NCBI RefSeq assembly: GCF_026151205.1
Contig: NC_087072.1
Location: 5,380,084-5,444,083, forward strand
Length of the DNA stretch: 64,000 bases
From: Bolinopsis microptera
Taxonomy: Eukaryota > Ctenophora > Tentaculata > Lobata > Bolinopsidae
Direction of reading: 5' to 3'
The position numbers were made by a program, and so were the translations under genes. This document shows positions 1 through 16,100 of this stretch, one piece after another. The stretch's first letter is position 1, and every line of letters starts with the position of its first letter. The notes below the pieces were generated by a model that was given only the letters and a program-made list of their open reading frames with translations, made no database searches and was not told where the DNA came from.

Positions 1-3
1 ACC

Positions 4-27
4 GTGCGTGCGTGCGTGCGTGCGTGC
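4..27. repeat. (GTGC)n microsatellite
   Basis: About six tandem copies of a GTGC tetranucleotide lie at the left edge of the window. The 28-300 stretch that follows shows no coding signal. Confidence 0.8.
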
Positions 28-303
28 CCTCGCCCCCAGTCTAGTTATCGCCCACGTGTCTGCCTGCGCAAAGTTATTTTGCGCGATCATCTGAATTAAA
101 CAATTGTTGGCGCGCGGTGCTGAAATGTTCAAGTACATTGTTAATTTTACCATGTACGCATCCCGATAGGGACTAATTGATAGCATTGTATTATTATTTT
201 GAGTTAGTATTACTATTTTGCACAGATCCGTGTCTAGTCAGGTTGCATAAACAATAAACATATAGTTACATAGAAATATACACGATTTTCAAATTCAATA
301 TAG

Positions 304-2589
<2,286 letters not shown>

Positions 2590-3019
2590 TTAAACTATTA
2601 AGTGATTATGCGGTATAATCATTTCCTCCGCGAGCGTACCGCTACAATGTCTACTCAGTGACGTGCCTAGGATCACTGTGCAGGAGTGTTACGTAACCAT
2701 GACCACACCCAGCGTTGATTCACAGAATAGCAGGCTAATGTGGAAATCACCCGCGCCCAGAAAGTTTCAAATTTCATCGCAGATCAATGTTTCCCAGGCC
2801 TAAAAATTGTATTAAATACCCTAAAAATAAAAAAGCGTCAGAGCTTCTAAAAATTTCCTCGCAGATTATCTGCCGTCTTTCTGGATGTGGGCGAGATCAA
2901 CTGTTTGGAGAGGATTACTGAGACAATTTATATTTATTAGATATCCGTCCAAGGCCAGCTGATTATTGAATATTGGGCCTCAGCTATTCTTTACAGTTTA
3001 GACTCACAGGCATGCATAA

Positions 3020-3340
3020 TCTTACTATATATAAAGCGAGACGATATATATATATATATATATATATCTGTGCCATTTTACTGACACCACGGCATCAACT
3101 TTAACGCGACTTTCCGCAAAAACCGTAAAAGATATACAACTGAAACTTTTTTGACTGGGTCAAATGCTTTTATGCTTTTCAAATCAGCATGAAAAAATAA
3201 AAAAATTGGCCAAGGAATAAGAGTTTTAGAGCCCAAAATTTGGACCCCCAAGTGGTGTGAAAACGCGAATTAAATAGGTAATAATTATTTTAGTCTCTTG
3301 AGTCTTGACACCATTTTAGGGTTATACGGGTTCCTGCTAG
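3020..3340 (+). mobile_element. Non-autonomous Helitron-like element, copy 1
   Basis: This 321-bp element starts TCTTACTATATATAA and ends TCCTGCTAG, and sits between a host A (3019) and T (3341). A 5' TC, a 3' CTRR end and insertion between A and T without target duplication are the Helitron hallmarks. A (AT)n tract lies near the 5' end. A second copy in inverse orientation is at 44185-44497. I could not make out a convincing 3' hairpin, which is the main weakness of the assignment. The remaining sequence from 2590 to 3660 shows no gene. Confidence 0.65.
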
Positions 3341-3344
3341 TCAT

Positions 3345-3390
3345 GCTAATGCATCCATCATGATAATGCATCCATCATGATAATGCATTC
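3345..3390. repeat. Short tandem repeat (TAATGCATCCATCATGA)
   Basis: Two to three copies of a 17-bp unit containing TAATGCATCCATCATGA lie just downstream of the Helitron-like element. No function is implied. Confidence 0.6.
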
Positions 3391-3707
3391 AACAATAATT
3401 GCTCACTATTTGATCTCTGGTCATGTAATGATAATCATGTGATTTTAAGTTCTGATAAGTTATTGTGAGCGGATGTTGAGCAGTTCTCATTCGCCTCACT
3501 GAGCACGCCCAAAAATCGGCTCTTTTTATTTAAGAAAATGAGAGGGAAGTCTGCTGTAATACTGTTGAGTAAGGCTTAACCACGCTGCTGTGGATTTATT
3601 CAACAAGTAAAGCAATTCTAATAAAATATGCTAAAATGTAAAATTTTACAATATTATTTTGATGAAAGGTTTCCTAAGTTAGTTTAACCACAGTGAGGAG
3701 TTTTCTT

Positions 3708-4188
3708 TTAATCGCAGTTCCAGTGCTCGTGAACGCAGCTTCCATCTGGGCACTTCTTGAAACCCTCCTGGCATCCTGAAATACAGCCATGTTGAAATCA
3801 TGAAAAAACCGTACTGTTCATTTGCAATACTGATCCTTATCATGCACTTAATCAAATACATTCTACAAAACGTTCTAAGATTAGCAGAAAACAGTGCTTC
3901 TATTTGCACAAATAACGAATCGCAGCTAGAAAAAAGTTATAATATTACCTCCATCGTTATCATCATCTCCACCATCGTCCTTGTCACACTTTCCACAAGT
4001 CTTCCTGCAGAGTCGGGACATGAAGTTAACAAACTCCCCTCCGTCACAGTATCCCTTACCCTTCCACTCAGCGCACTTCAATCCCACGTCAACACATTCT
4101 GAAATGGTTTCTTTAGTCAGCTGAGTCTTTAGTGTAACTTCAGATGTGCCCAAACAGTTATCCTAACAAAGATAAAAACAGACGAATC

Positions 4189-4224
<36 letters not shown>

Positions 4225-6457
4225 CCTTCCCCATTCACCGAGATCCATGAATAAGGTTTGCTGCTGAGCAGGTACTTACCACACTGTTTGCAAGACTTCC
4301 TGCAGTTGTCAGTCATATACCTCCAGTTCTCAGTGCATTCGGACGGGTCTCTAGCAGCCCACTCTGCACATCTGGCATTCTTATCAACCGCCACACACGT
4401 GCCTCCTGAATTGAAATACTTCGTGTTATACACAGTACACAGTACACAGTACACAGTACACATGTACAGATATAATACCATGATATTATAATACAGGCTA
4501 ATAAAACCGGGCTAAGCGTTTATTAATGAGCTATGCTGCTCAAGGTCGACAGAGCGCAGCATATCACCATAACTATATATAGCACTGGCATGACGTTACA
4601 ATTGTTACGTATCAATAATATATCAGTCACGTGGTTAGTAAAACACTGTAACAGTCGTACCGTTATCATCACCACCGTCATCACCTCCCTCATCTTGTCC
4701 CGGATCAGTCTTACCAGTGGCGGACAAAGTGGGGATCAGTCCCTGCAAACAGATAACAAGGTTAGAGTGGCAGGAACAAGTGTGGGTCGTGATGAAAGAA
4801 GCCGAGATTTTCTCTTATAATAAAGGGGACTGCTAATTAATCTAGCTAACCTGGTTGGTGATACCACAAACGTTTCCTCGTCCAATCCTAAAGTATCCTT
4901 TCTCTCCGAAGCTGGCTCCCCATGAGTTCTTCATGATGAAGTAGTCGGGAGCGTATCCGACATTGGTTACAGCATGACCACCTCCACTGCAGCTCCTCTC
5001 ATTGTAGACTCCTCTGAGGAGAAGAAGATGGGTTAGTTCGTCATGGAGGTGGTTCAAGTTTGGGTGGTTATTTCTAACCGTTCATCAAAGAAGTGCAAGT
5101 GGGTAAAGTTTTTAAATGTAGCGTGTAGTTACTTTCAGTATCAACAGCTAATTGACTAAACATTTGCAACGATTTCTTTAATGGTTAACTTATAAAATAT
5201 AAATCCTACCCTCTGTATTTGAAGAAGTTCTTGGTGCAAGTGTAGGCAACAGACAGAGGACCGGAGCTCTCGAGTGCAGCAACCTGTCTGCTGTCTCCTT
5301 TAGCGTTGGTGTAACCACTGACTTTGAAGGCAATCAGACCGTTTTGTGAGCTGCTGAATCTGCAGGGTCCTTCCTTTCCTGGGGTGTGATAAGAAATAAT
5401 TTTGAGTAGGTACTAAGGTACTTTACACTTCATATATCCTCCCAAAACTCGTCTAACTCTATATAAAAGTAATAAACTCCGATTAAGTTTACATTTTGAC
5501 CTACCCTTGTATGGTACGTGTTTCATCTCAGCCAGTCTACCGGACTTCTTAGCGTAGTTGTAGACATAGTGCATCCATCCGCCTCCGCATCCCTTCTTCA
5601 TAGAACATTCCAGACCCTCCTGTTCGGAGAAAGACTTGAGGATACTGCCTTTGTTTTTGTAAGCTCCCTCCAGAGCTCCCATAGCAGAGAACACCCAGCA
5701 AGATCCACATCGTCCCTGACTCTTGATTTTGGTGACAGCCTGGTGTTTGCCACCGTTAGCAGTTCTCCAGTCTCGAGATCCGGAGGATGGTCCGGCGGTG
5801 AGGGGCACCATGTACTCTGGGACGTCGTCTCCGAGTTCTTGGGTGAAGTTAGCTCCAGTGTAACCGTACATCTCCTCTTCTGTCTGTAGAGATGCAAGGT
5901 TTGAATGTTGGTTTGGAATGTTGTCAGGTGTTTTGCTGTGCAATTTTAAGTATATTTCACATCTACCAACCCCTTACAGACCGAACCACATCATTTAACA
6001 TTTAACTAAAATCTGCGAACCTTACCATGTCAGAGAACTGGTTAAGACCCATCTGCCAGGACTCATCATGAGAGTTGTGCTCAGCAACAGTTTGGAGAGT
6101 TTTCCTGAAGAGACCCAGTCGAACCCTCTGTTCAGCTCTGTTGAGTTTCCTGCCTTGTTCTTGAGAATAGTCTGAGTACAGTTTCTGAGGTGGGTGTGTT
6201 GTGTTGTCAAAGTGATTGCTTAGACTGTGTCGGGAGTTTAGGAGACAAATTAGCTGTTATAATCTGTCAAGAAGTAAGTAATTGTGCTATTAAGTTAGCT
6301 TAATGGCCATTAGTCTGCTACAGAAAAGACATTTTCACAGTCAGTAAGTTACCTGTAAAGCGTGAGGGCTCATCAAAGCTGAGGTGATCCTCACATCAGT
6401 TCTGTCATAGCCATGAACTGTAGCAATAGCTACAAGTAGAGCAAGATACGCAAACAT
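3708..6457 (-). CDS. Secreted papain-family cysteine peptidase with two ShK modules
   Basis: Nine exons with fully consistent phases encode 466 aa: 6353-6457, 6026-6184, 5505-5883, 5210-5378, 4851-5013, 4661-4742, 4280-4405, 3949-4098, 3708-3775. The ATG at 6457 opens a signal peptide ([16 protein letters not shown]). Exon 2 is an I29-type propeptide ending LNQFSDM. Exon 3 has the catalytic Cys in [12 protein letters not shown] and a GCGGGW motif. Exon 5 carries the catalytic His ([11 protein letters not shown]) and Asn (KNSWGASFG). After the peptidase comes an acidic Gly/Asp linker, then two ShK/SXC six-Cys modules (exons 7 and 8, each ending CRKSCKQC or CRKTCGKC), a second acidic linker, and a short LDLa-like Cys module ([14 protein letters not shown]). 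The protein is probably a lysosomal or secreted, possibly digestive, cathepsin. The ShK modules alone do not imply toxicity. Confidence 0.9.
4191..4220. repeat. Poly-C tract in protease intron
   Basis: About 30 consecutive C residues lie in the intron between the two ShK exons. The homopolymer length is likely unreliable in the assembly. Confidence 0.85.
4430..4462. repeat. (ACAGTAC)n microsatellite
   Basis: Four to five copies of a 7-bp unit lie in the intron immediately upstream (on the minus strand) of the first ShK exon. Confidence 0.75.
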
Positions 6458-6894
6458 TTTGTCAAATAATGGATTTTCCCGGCCAATCTTGTGGTTTAAA
6501 TAGCATAGATTATACGTTTGAACAGATGTTTGAAAATTGGATTAACTTCAGTAAATTAGTGCGAATCAGACAATCCAAGTTGTGACGATTGAAATAATTT
6601 CGTCAGGACTTTTGTCCCGGATTCTTGCATCTGCTACATTTCGCTAGAGATTAAACTATGATTAATTTAACACGGGGATTTTTTTAAACAATAGAATTAA
6701 GACGTGTCAAATAAGTAACGTTTTCCTCTGTTCTAGACAAATTTGATAATGAAATAAATCCGAATTTTTGTTGAAATCCAAAAATCTAGACATAGCTAGA
6801 ATTAAAACGTGATCCAGACTGATCTAAATATAAGTTTTTATAAATCATAGGACTAGGAAATTCCCAATAGTTTGAACAACTACTCTCATTTCAG

Positions 6895-7074
6895 GTTGGG
6901 TGTATGGGTCTGTGTGGACCGAGTTGTTTCCGGTGTTGGTCCTACATCTGTGGGGACTGTTGCAAACATCCCGGCTGCTACTCGCACGACTCTAAATGCT
7001 TGGAGGGTTACCTTACTCTGGAATGTATTACTGGTAAAGGTCTCATCTGGGGTGACAACTCGGACACCTGCTAG
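6895..7074 (+). CDS. Terminal exon of a small Cys-rich (GLCGPSC...CGDCC) protein
   Basis: A good acceptor (CTCATTTCAG) at 6894 precedes an open frame with ATG at 6904 and TAG at 7072-7074. From the ATG it is 56 aa with a dense Cys pattern: MGLCGPSCFRCW, then YICGDCCKHPGCYSHD, and later CLEGYLTLEC. An AATAAA at about 7133 fits a real 3' end. Upstream exons, expected to supply a signal peptide, are not identifiable between the divergent protease promoter and this exon, so the gene may be partial or a remnant. CGDCC...GC..HD is reminiscent of a disulfide-rich PLA2-like module, but I cannot assign a family. Confidence 0.45.
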   Translation, partial: VGCMGLCGPSCFRCWSYICGDCCKHPGCYSHDSKCLEGYLTLECITGKGLIWGDNSDTC

Positions 7075-7139
7075 TCTTATCTCTTGTTGACCTGTTTTTG
7101 AATGTTGGATTTGAACACGATGTATTTCGTTAATAAATT

Positions 7140-8600
7140 TCAATCTGCTTTTAGCTTGTTTAAGTTAAATTAAGTTGAGTGACTGAACAGAGGTGAATTT
7201 GAACCAAAATGCGAATTTGGTTCCGAACAGAAGCTTTTGCTCACCTTAACTATATTTATTTGCGAATGTTTTAAATATTTATCTGGAACCCTTTTAATAT
7301 AATGATTTATTATTCATAATTTCGATGCTACATCAAAAAGTTTAAAATATTCTTTATCAATGCAACAAATTCATGATAATCACAGCTACAAACATTTTAT
7401 TTTGTATTATTTTACGATGAGGAAATTTAAAATTGTTTTTGAGACTATCTTTGTTTAGGATTAACTACTTTATTTATTTTACTTTAGAATTCAAAAAAAT
7501 AATTTGATATTTATTAATCTTTGAACTGTAATGCTTATTTTCAAATTGATTTAATTGTTTATTCTATTTTTAGAGAATGTCGTTTGAATTAGCAATTTTC
7601 CGTGTGGCCGTTTTCCCCTCTTGTTAGTTTCAGATCTTCTCGATGTTAGCATTCTAAAAGTACAATTATCGTCAAAAATAGCGACCAGGTAATTAGTGCT
7701 CGATTATTGACACCCTTTTCCTCCCACTGCCAAGCTCCCAATGCGACACGTAGTTAAGTGTGTCCTTGTAGCGATGGTTTAAATGCGTGTGTACGTTCTC
7801 TGTAAGATGGAATGAGCTCTTATTACAAATATGTGATCATGATTAATAAAGGCCTTCGCTGTATGTTATCATCGTGCAGATTCAATGAGACTTACTGTCT
7901 GAACTCAAATGAAAACCAGACATACGTGAAATAACATAATTCGTGCAATTGGCGACAGTATCTGGTTCTGCCATAATTTAATGTGAGTGTCATCTGATTC
8001 CGCCGTGTTTTTCCATTAACATGTCCAGTCTCAATGTAGTTCTTTAGGCGCTGCTTGTCTTAAAGAGATTCTCGTTTAAGAGCGCTGGCTCCATTCTTGG
8101 CTGATTTGTAGCGGATGAAAGCATCCTTTTTTGAGTACGAGTTACGACCCATGCCCCTCCTACTGACACTGGAGGCGATGCCTTTTCAGAAACTGCATCT
8201 TAATCTGATCGTACCATCCTAATTATGCTGTGCAGCAAGAGTCAGTTGACAGTTCTATGATAATATTGTGTACAAACTACACAATAAAAGTAATTATGGG
8301 CACAAATTGACAAATTTGTTATCACTAAAAGGGTCTACATTAGATGAAATTGGCACGCGCACTACGAATTTTCTTGTTATTGTTCGCGCGCACGTATATT
8401 TTATTTCGAGAATTGTACAAAAACGTATAAAAATGTGACGAGTACTCACGAATTTGCATTTGACTGGCTAAATCACAATAAGAACAAAAAAATATTCTAA
8501 TTATGCAATCATTCAAAGTGTTCGTTTCCACAGTAACAGCAAGCACTATGATTGAACTGCACGTGCAAAACTAAATTTTAATTTTGTAGCCTTTATTTCG
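7140..8600. other. Intergenic, no gene seen
   Basis: This is AT-rich sequence with frequent stops in all frames and no splice-supported coding block. It contains the presumed upstream region of the SAXO-like gene. Confidence 0.6.
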
Positions 8601-8621
8601 TCGCATGTCTTAAATTCTGCC

Positions 8622-9691
8622 ATGGTGAACCCCGACAATCAAAGCAAAGCGATCGAAACTGCGATCTGCCAGAATTGTGTCACCTTCGTCGATGAAAAAC
8701 CTAAAGTCTACGTTCCCCCGATGGGATTGTCAAGTGAAGTAGATGACCCAGTGCACTCTACGTACAGTCGAGATTACCCAGGACACAAGCGGATATCTCC
8801 TCCGCTAGTGAGAAGACCACACGATGCGCTACCCATTTCTACAGACTACAAGAACACTTACATCACCACTTGTCAAGAGAGGTTCAAACCTTGGGACATG
8901 AAAACCATCCCTCGATACGAGAATAAGGCTCCACGCAGACATTACACTGCTCCAGAGGTTAATAAGTTATCACAATTGAACGAAATCTAAAATATTCAGT
9001 AGCTACTAATAAATCAGCACTTGCCGCAAAAACAACATACCAGGATTCGGGTAATAACCGACAGGTGATTATAAGGAATTTGACCACGAAAATGAAGCAT
9101 TCATTTCTATTCTAATCACCTCAATATAAATTTGTTATACTCTTTCAGATAACTATGCACAGTACGACAAGCTATAAAGATGACTTTGCCAAAATTGTAC
9201 CTCTACCGAACATTCAAAGGATGTCAAGGAATAAAAAGAAGCCATTCTACATGCCCCAAAATTTGGAGGCTATGGTAACTGGTACAACTTACAAGAAAGA
9301 TTTCGGTTCTTGGAAGGTACGCTAAACCAATTTTCTGCAAAGATCTTGCTAACTGTTACCATTTACAGGTTCTGACTTTGAGTAAACAAAGCTATCTATT
9401 TTATCTAAAACGTATCATTATGATATTGTTATCCAATCATTTCAGGTGAGTGTCCGAGAAATACCACCCTGGGCTAGACGAAAGCCAAGGACCACCCCTC
9501 CACCATTCCTATCGGTCACCACACAGAAGCGCGACTACTCCGTACCATTCGTCCAGCGAACCGACGTCGCCCAACCCTACCGACCTAAGGACGGCTTTAC
9601 TTTCACTGACAGTGAGCAGCCGATGAACATGACTACCATGTATAGCGCTATTCACGATAAGCTACAACCAACCAAAGATGTGTACGCTTAA
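8622..9691 (+). CDS. SAXO-like (FAM154/MAP6-related) axonemal microtubule protein
   Basis: Three exons, all with phase-0 introns, encode 249 aa: 8622-8957, 9149-9316, 9446-9691. The protein has no signal peptide or membrane segment and is rich in Pro, Tyr, Lys and Thr. It shows spaced motifs of the type T-x-Y-K-x-(D/T)-(F/Y): STDYKNTY, TTSYKDDF, TTYKKDFGSW, KRDYSVPF, with P-basic spacers. This is the look of stabiliser-of-axonemal-microtubules (SAXO) Mn repeats, which bind the lattice of ciliary or centriolar doublets. It is shorter than vertebrate SAXO1/2. It is convergent with NEK10, whose stop codon is 440 bp away; NEK10 also acts in cilia. A different inner-microtubule protein with similar short repeats is the main alternative. 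Confidence 0.6.
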
Positions 9692-10132
9692 GAGCCTTCG
9701 ATTTTCTGGGGAAAATCATCTTTAGATTTTAGCTTTGAACTTTATCTTTAAACTTTTTATCAGAACGTATAATGTTTGATTATTTAAAACAAATGATACC
9801 CAGCAATTTTAAAATTATAATTTAATTGGAAACCGTTTTACATATTTCTGAATTAAAGTTGATCATTTTATACACTATATTACATTTAATAAACATACCA
9901 TAAATTTCTTATCTAATTGATTTTTGTTAGTTAAAAAGTATGAAAAATTTAGATTATTTAGTTTTAGAAGCAAATTGCTAAACTGAAAATTAATAAATAA
10001 GATGTTGAGTCGCTATCTCAGTTTTTCTTTCAGTCTTGACGTCCGGGCTATAATATGGCCGAAACTTTTTCACGTCACAGTCAATTCTCTAAATTCGGAT
10101 TCGATTCGCATCACGCTAAGCTTCTCGAATGT

Positions 10133-13100
10133 TCATGTACCACTAAAGTCTCTGGTGAAATCGTTCATAGATTGAATTGGAGGGATCAGCGGTGTCCTGA
10201 AATAAGGAAACATTAGAGAAATAAAGATGATTCATCTCTATTACTTTTGAACGTCGATTATTCGAAATTAACATAATTTCAGTAAATATAAATAAAGATT
10301 TTTCCCGGTTTCTAAAATAGAAAACCACCTGGAGTTAGACCTAATGTACGCTTCTCACTCCATTATGCTGACTCCTTTAAGTGAAAATATCTGACGGCTG
10401 ACTATCATAACACTTAGTTAAACGTTAAAATAGAAATAAGAACATACCTGGATCCCTGAACCTCGTAGTAGCCGGCCTCAACCAGACAACTCTCAATCAG
10501 GCTCTGAAGGTGCTCATATGTTAACAAAACTTCTGATCCCTCTGGTCCCTCCACTGCCAGGCTTGCCAGAGAGTTGGATCCTGAGAGTTGGGAATCTATT
10601 TACTATTTCTAAATCATTATTATGATTATGTTAATAGTACTAGAAAAGGTTTGAAATTGTGAAGCAAGAAATCAGAAATCACCCCCAAATCTACACATAC
10701 CTTTGTAATCGTTCTGAGCTTGTAAGGGCTTGCTGGCACTGAAAGTCAAATCCACGATATCTTTAGAAGCCTCCATCAGCTTTTTGATCTCATTTTTTAG
10801 ATTTACAGAGCCTATATGACGAGTAAAGAGCGCTCGCTTGTATTTCTCAATAACACGCCGTTTAGGGTTTAGATTCATCGAGGGCGGCAACTGAAAAATA
10901 TATAAAAGGGTCAAACATTATCAGATGTAACAAGTTGGGTAATGGGTAATTGCAGCGAGAAACATTGTGTCCCAGATGTTTATGCTCATGTTTTTGTATC
11001 AGACTTGTAATTTCAGCCACATTGTACATATTAGACATGGTTAAAGTTAAACGTTCCAATATTTTTCAAGTCACAAGAAATCGGGTGCTTATTCAACTGA
11101 CAACAGCCAGCACTTCAGAAAGAATTAGCAATGAAGAAAGAAAATCACACTAACCTGAGTGATAAAGATAATCTTGTGCATCTGGTTTAGAATTTGAAGG
11201 ATAGGATCGTCTATCTGTCTGACTTTGCGTTGTGATATGGATATTGTCGCGGTACTGACATTCCTGGCTCCTGTACCACTCTGCCTCCTACATCTGTTAC
11301 TCAGTGCACTGAAACGTTTGCCCATTATTTTCGTTCGTTGTTTTGGATGAAAGAATTAATTTGTCCATACCATAGCACAATGGTATTCCTCATGTTTGAA
11401 TGGATTATAATTTCGTCTGACATTGCCTTGTTCTAGCAGCCACTGTGTGTTATACACTATGATTCGACGACAACGGTATAATTACCCGGATGGGTCTGAA
11501 ACACTGCACTGGAGTTTGTGGTAATCTTGAAATCCTTATTAAATCTCTCGCTGTCACTATAAGAGCCGTCTCACGGATTTCATTACCTATTTTAGTTCAG
11601 TAATGACAACGTTGAAATATTGAACATGGCAGCCCTTATAAGAAAAGCAGATGCTATTGATGAGTTTCCAAATATGGTGTTACATCTGTTTTCTTGAAAT
11701 CAAGGATGCAGTGTTAATTATTGCAACACGTTCATTTCAGACAAGTTAAGGACTAAGGAGTTGCAGAACAATTAACATGTCTGAAATCTTACTCTAGAGA
11801 CTGTCTGAAAACAGAATATTCTTTAGATAAAAAATACATCTGACCTTGTGCAGGTCATTTATAGCTGAATATTTACCAACAGTGTGGTTGATATTACTGT
11901 CTCCATTTCATATACTGTGTAATTTCTTGAACTCTTTAGTCAAATCTTTGAGTACTTTCTTAATCTCGCACGGTTTGTACGTCATAAATTCACGCAAGGG
12001 ATGCAATGCATATGGGTGGGTTAAACGACCAACGACCATTAGACAAAATAGTAATATTAGCAGGGAAAATTTAGAGCACGTGGTCCGTGGTCGTTAATGG
12101 TGTCCAAGAAAAATCTAGCCCTAGTACAAGTGTATAGTATAAGCTTTGAGACACCCATTCGTCTTTGTCGATTGAATCGCTTACATCTTTCCTAGATTCC
12201 TGTTTGGCGCGTAGTTTATTTCTGATGACCGATTGACAAATTACAATTAATTGGTACAATTAGCCCAATCAATGAATCAACGTCCAAATTAAAATGCCCA
12301 TTCTATGCACGTGACAACTGACAAGAAGAATCAAATTGCAAAGAAACAGGATTCATTAATTGGATCTGAGAGGGGGCTTGATCTTTCTAGAATATAACGT
12401 ACTGCACTTAAAGGGCTCAGTGTCACCCTCTTAAAACTACGTATTTATTGTGAATTATCATTACGTCCTTATTTCTAGCTTAACCTTAGTCTCAGTGCAT
12501 ATGCACTATTCAGTGTGCATGATTCCCATAATTAATCTGAATCTTTTGGCGCCAAATCTTACAATTACCTGACTACCCACATACAACGGCGAACACAGCA
12601 TAGCTCCAGCTTTTGCCGACGTAATTCTCCTACATTCACATATTATGTTACAAACAATGGGTCGTTTTTAGAGGAAAACTTTGAGCATGTGTGACAGATC
12701 AACAAGTGAACAATTATAGTGGTTAACTTCTCCTACAGGACCCTCATAATTATATAATTATACCAGTTCTACTCGCTTGAACTTACACAATGCATAGTTT
12801 CGAAGAGGCATGTTTGCGATAGTTGTTATAATTTGTTTTTGTTTTGTGACTTTGAGTCGGTATTACTACTGCTACATTTATCACAAAGAACTAATCAGTC
12901 AAATACAAAGTACGAGTATTTCAAACAATAACACGGGTTATAGTGGGTTAACTGCCCACGATTAACTGATCAGCGGTAAAAGGTGCACTGGCAGTCGCAA
13001 AGGCCCTAGTAGTATAGTCCCAGCTATTGTTCTAAACAAGTTACATACTGCATACATGTAGGTGCTACAAGATTAGTACCACTAATGACAATGTTACGCG

Positions 13101-16100
13101 TCCACTCCGTCATAATTATGTACTATACAGTATACAGTTCATGTAGGCAATATTTCCCCGTCCCTTTCGCTCTGTAGCTTCTCATACAATCTCTGCGTCT
13201 CAATATTATTTTCTATGCCTTCCTTTTGAGCTTCTGACGTGTTGACCTCCTATTTGATTGGATAGAAACGCAAGTGCTGATCCATATAGATATGATTTAA
13301 TTGTGTATTGATGTAAATTGATAACTTTACCAATAGAGTGAAAATAACTGAAGGCCGCACGGTTAGCTGTGGTTACCAGAGTTAATTTATGTGAGTTCAG
13401 ATATGCTGCCATGTACCAGTTTTAGTTTCTGTAAGAATAGTATGAGAAAAAATGTTCATAGGAAAGAAAAGTTAGCCTCCAACTTAAAGTGCCATTCAGA
13501 TTCTTTTGTAATTGCGAGCTTATACCCCCAGCTTTGCTGGGGGATATTCAGTTTACCCATCTAGTGTCACCATATCATAATCAATGGTCCGATCTGACGA
13601 CTTTCCTCCAAAATTCACGTGTATATTGTACAATTAAGAGACCAGTTCATACGTGACTACGAATTAAACCAATCATTTTGAAGCAGGTGACATGCTCCAT
13701 ACGGCCGGGTGATACAATGGCTTGTAGCAAAATAGTTGAATATTAGATATATCCGTATTGTTATCTTATTATTCGTACTATTGACATATTATTATGCGGA
13801 GAAGCGCCATTGTCCATGGATTTTAGACGATCATGTCATAATTTACCAGACTAGTAATAATACCTCTCTAGTCTCCGTATTAATATACCGTGCCTCTCTT
13901 TACTGGGCACCTCGATTTACCAGGCATTTTCTTTTACCCAAACTTTTAAGCTCGTTTCGATCTTTTAAAGTTTTTGTTATCTTTAACATTTCCTAACAAC
14001 ATTTACGTGTAAAATTGAAAAACGTTCAAATATTTTAATTTATGGAATCGAACTGGTAAGCAAACAGCTTAATTTTGATTTTTTTTTATTGTTTTTAATT
14101 GTTCACTAATCACTAAAGAATCTGTCGTTCAGATTTCAACGAGAAATGATTACACATTTGAGGATCCTTCTGTCTCTGTTACTTTGCTATCCGCCAATCG
14201 TTACAACTCAATCAAGTTCCACACCAACTGTGATAGAAACAGAAGCCGCAGAAGAAACCCATCTAACAGCTGGATCAAAACGTAATCTTGATACAGATCC
14301 TAAAACTGATCCTACGATTGATCATAAGACTGATCTTGCAACTAGTAATCCTAAGTCTCGTTCTGAAACAACCGCAACATCTTCGCCAAGCAGTTCTAGT
14401 AGTATTACTCCTCCTCCAATATTTACTGAAGTGCCATGGGATGATATTAAAGGTAATTAGCATTTACAGGAGGGTTGGCACATCGAATATGTATAATCTA
14501 AGAGGAGCGAAGTTTTAAAACAGTATTTTCCCATGACCTAAATTGTCACTATACCGTGACTTGATTATATGAACGAAATTTCAGATGACACGATTTGTAA
14601 GTTCGTTCAGCATTATGGTTACATCAAAATTCAATGCACAGCTGTGGACGTAGCAACCAACAAAACGAAGACATTCTTCAAGTGCCCAAATTCTGACGAT
14701 TACTATGCGGAGGTAAAAAGAGAGTGTGACGAACAGCAATTTACTACAGCTTGTCCCAAAGATCCTAGGTTTTATCAGGTAAGAGGGGTTACCTTACGAG
14801 ACATATTTATGGTCGACATAATTCCGGTGACCTAAATGATTTGGGAACAAAAATATGGGAATTTTTACCAAAAACCGCCACATTTCGTACATTTATAACT
14901 TACTATATTGATAAATTGATAGTAAATCGATAAAGTCATAATTAAGGAAAATACGTGAAAAATTATTTGGGGAAAATAATGATGGTGACCCAAATTTTGA
15001 TAGTCCGAAAATATGGTATTTTTTTCGAAAACCACCGACTTTCGTACCATTTGAATATGTGTCGCACGGTATTTAGGAAAAAAGTTAGAGTTAGATTTAG
15101 GGCTCAATAAGGTAACAATTCGCGGGGCAAGACGACGGGGACCGTACAACATTTAAAAAAATATTATCATTTTAGGTCCTATAAAATATTATTTCAATTT
15201 TCAGGGCTGTGGGTTTGTGAAGTTAAATTGCAAAAACAAAGGAACAGGCGAGGAGGGGTTTGCCGCCATTGAGGAGATGCATTACCATCACAACTTCCTG
15301 TGTGCCCATGCGATATGTTCTTATAATAAAGGGATATTAGGAACAAATGATATCTGTAACAAAGAATGTGTGAACATTCCGAACTCTGTCTCTGAAGATA
15401 TTTGTGCAGCACAAAAAGCGAATTCATACACCTGCAAATATCCAGCCATGGGCAATATCATCGACTCTCAACAAATGTGTGATGATATCTGTAACTGTCA
15501 TGCGTGTGATGATGAGGCTATATGCAATGGTTTCACTTATGGATACTTTTGCTATGCATATAATAGTAAAACAAGTCGTAGCACCGTTCATCATCCCAAT
15601 GAACGTAATTCTCCCATAATGAGAATATGGACTTATGTTGCAGCATTTGAAATTTGTGACGGAATTCAACATTGTGAAGATGGTGAAGATGAAAGTGGCT
15701 GCGATAAGGGACCGCTCTGTGACGCACAATCAAATAGTATTGTTAGACCAATAACTAATCGTACAAGATGTGCTCCGGTGCGAGGAAACACGGAAACCCT
15801 GTATTGTGACGATTATTCTGATCAACTGAACTGCATTGATTCCACTATAGCAAATCTAACTTGCTTGAGAGGCGGCGACCTTGTTTCTGTTGCTGATAGA
15901 ATGATATGTCACAACATTTCTGGTGTCCAACTTTGTGATGACGGTTTTGAAAACATGTGTGTGAAAATTGATATCACTTGTGATGTACACAAACACCAAC
16001 TTTGCGATGAAGAAGAAGATTGTGTAAATGGAGCAGATGAGTTGCATGTCACTTGTCAAAAAATGAGCAAGTTTATGTGTGAGCGTGTTTTCGGATTGGA

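Noticed and set aside
13527-13546. GC-rich hairpin resembling a bacterial terminator
   Set aside because: It is an isolated small inverted repeat in a eukaryotic intron; no function is implied.
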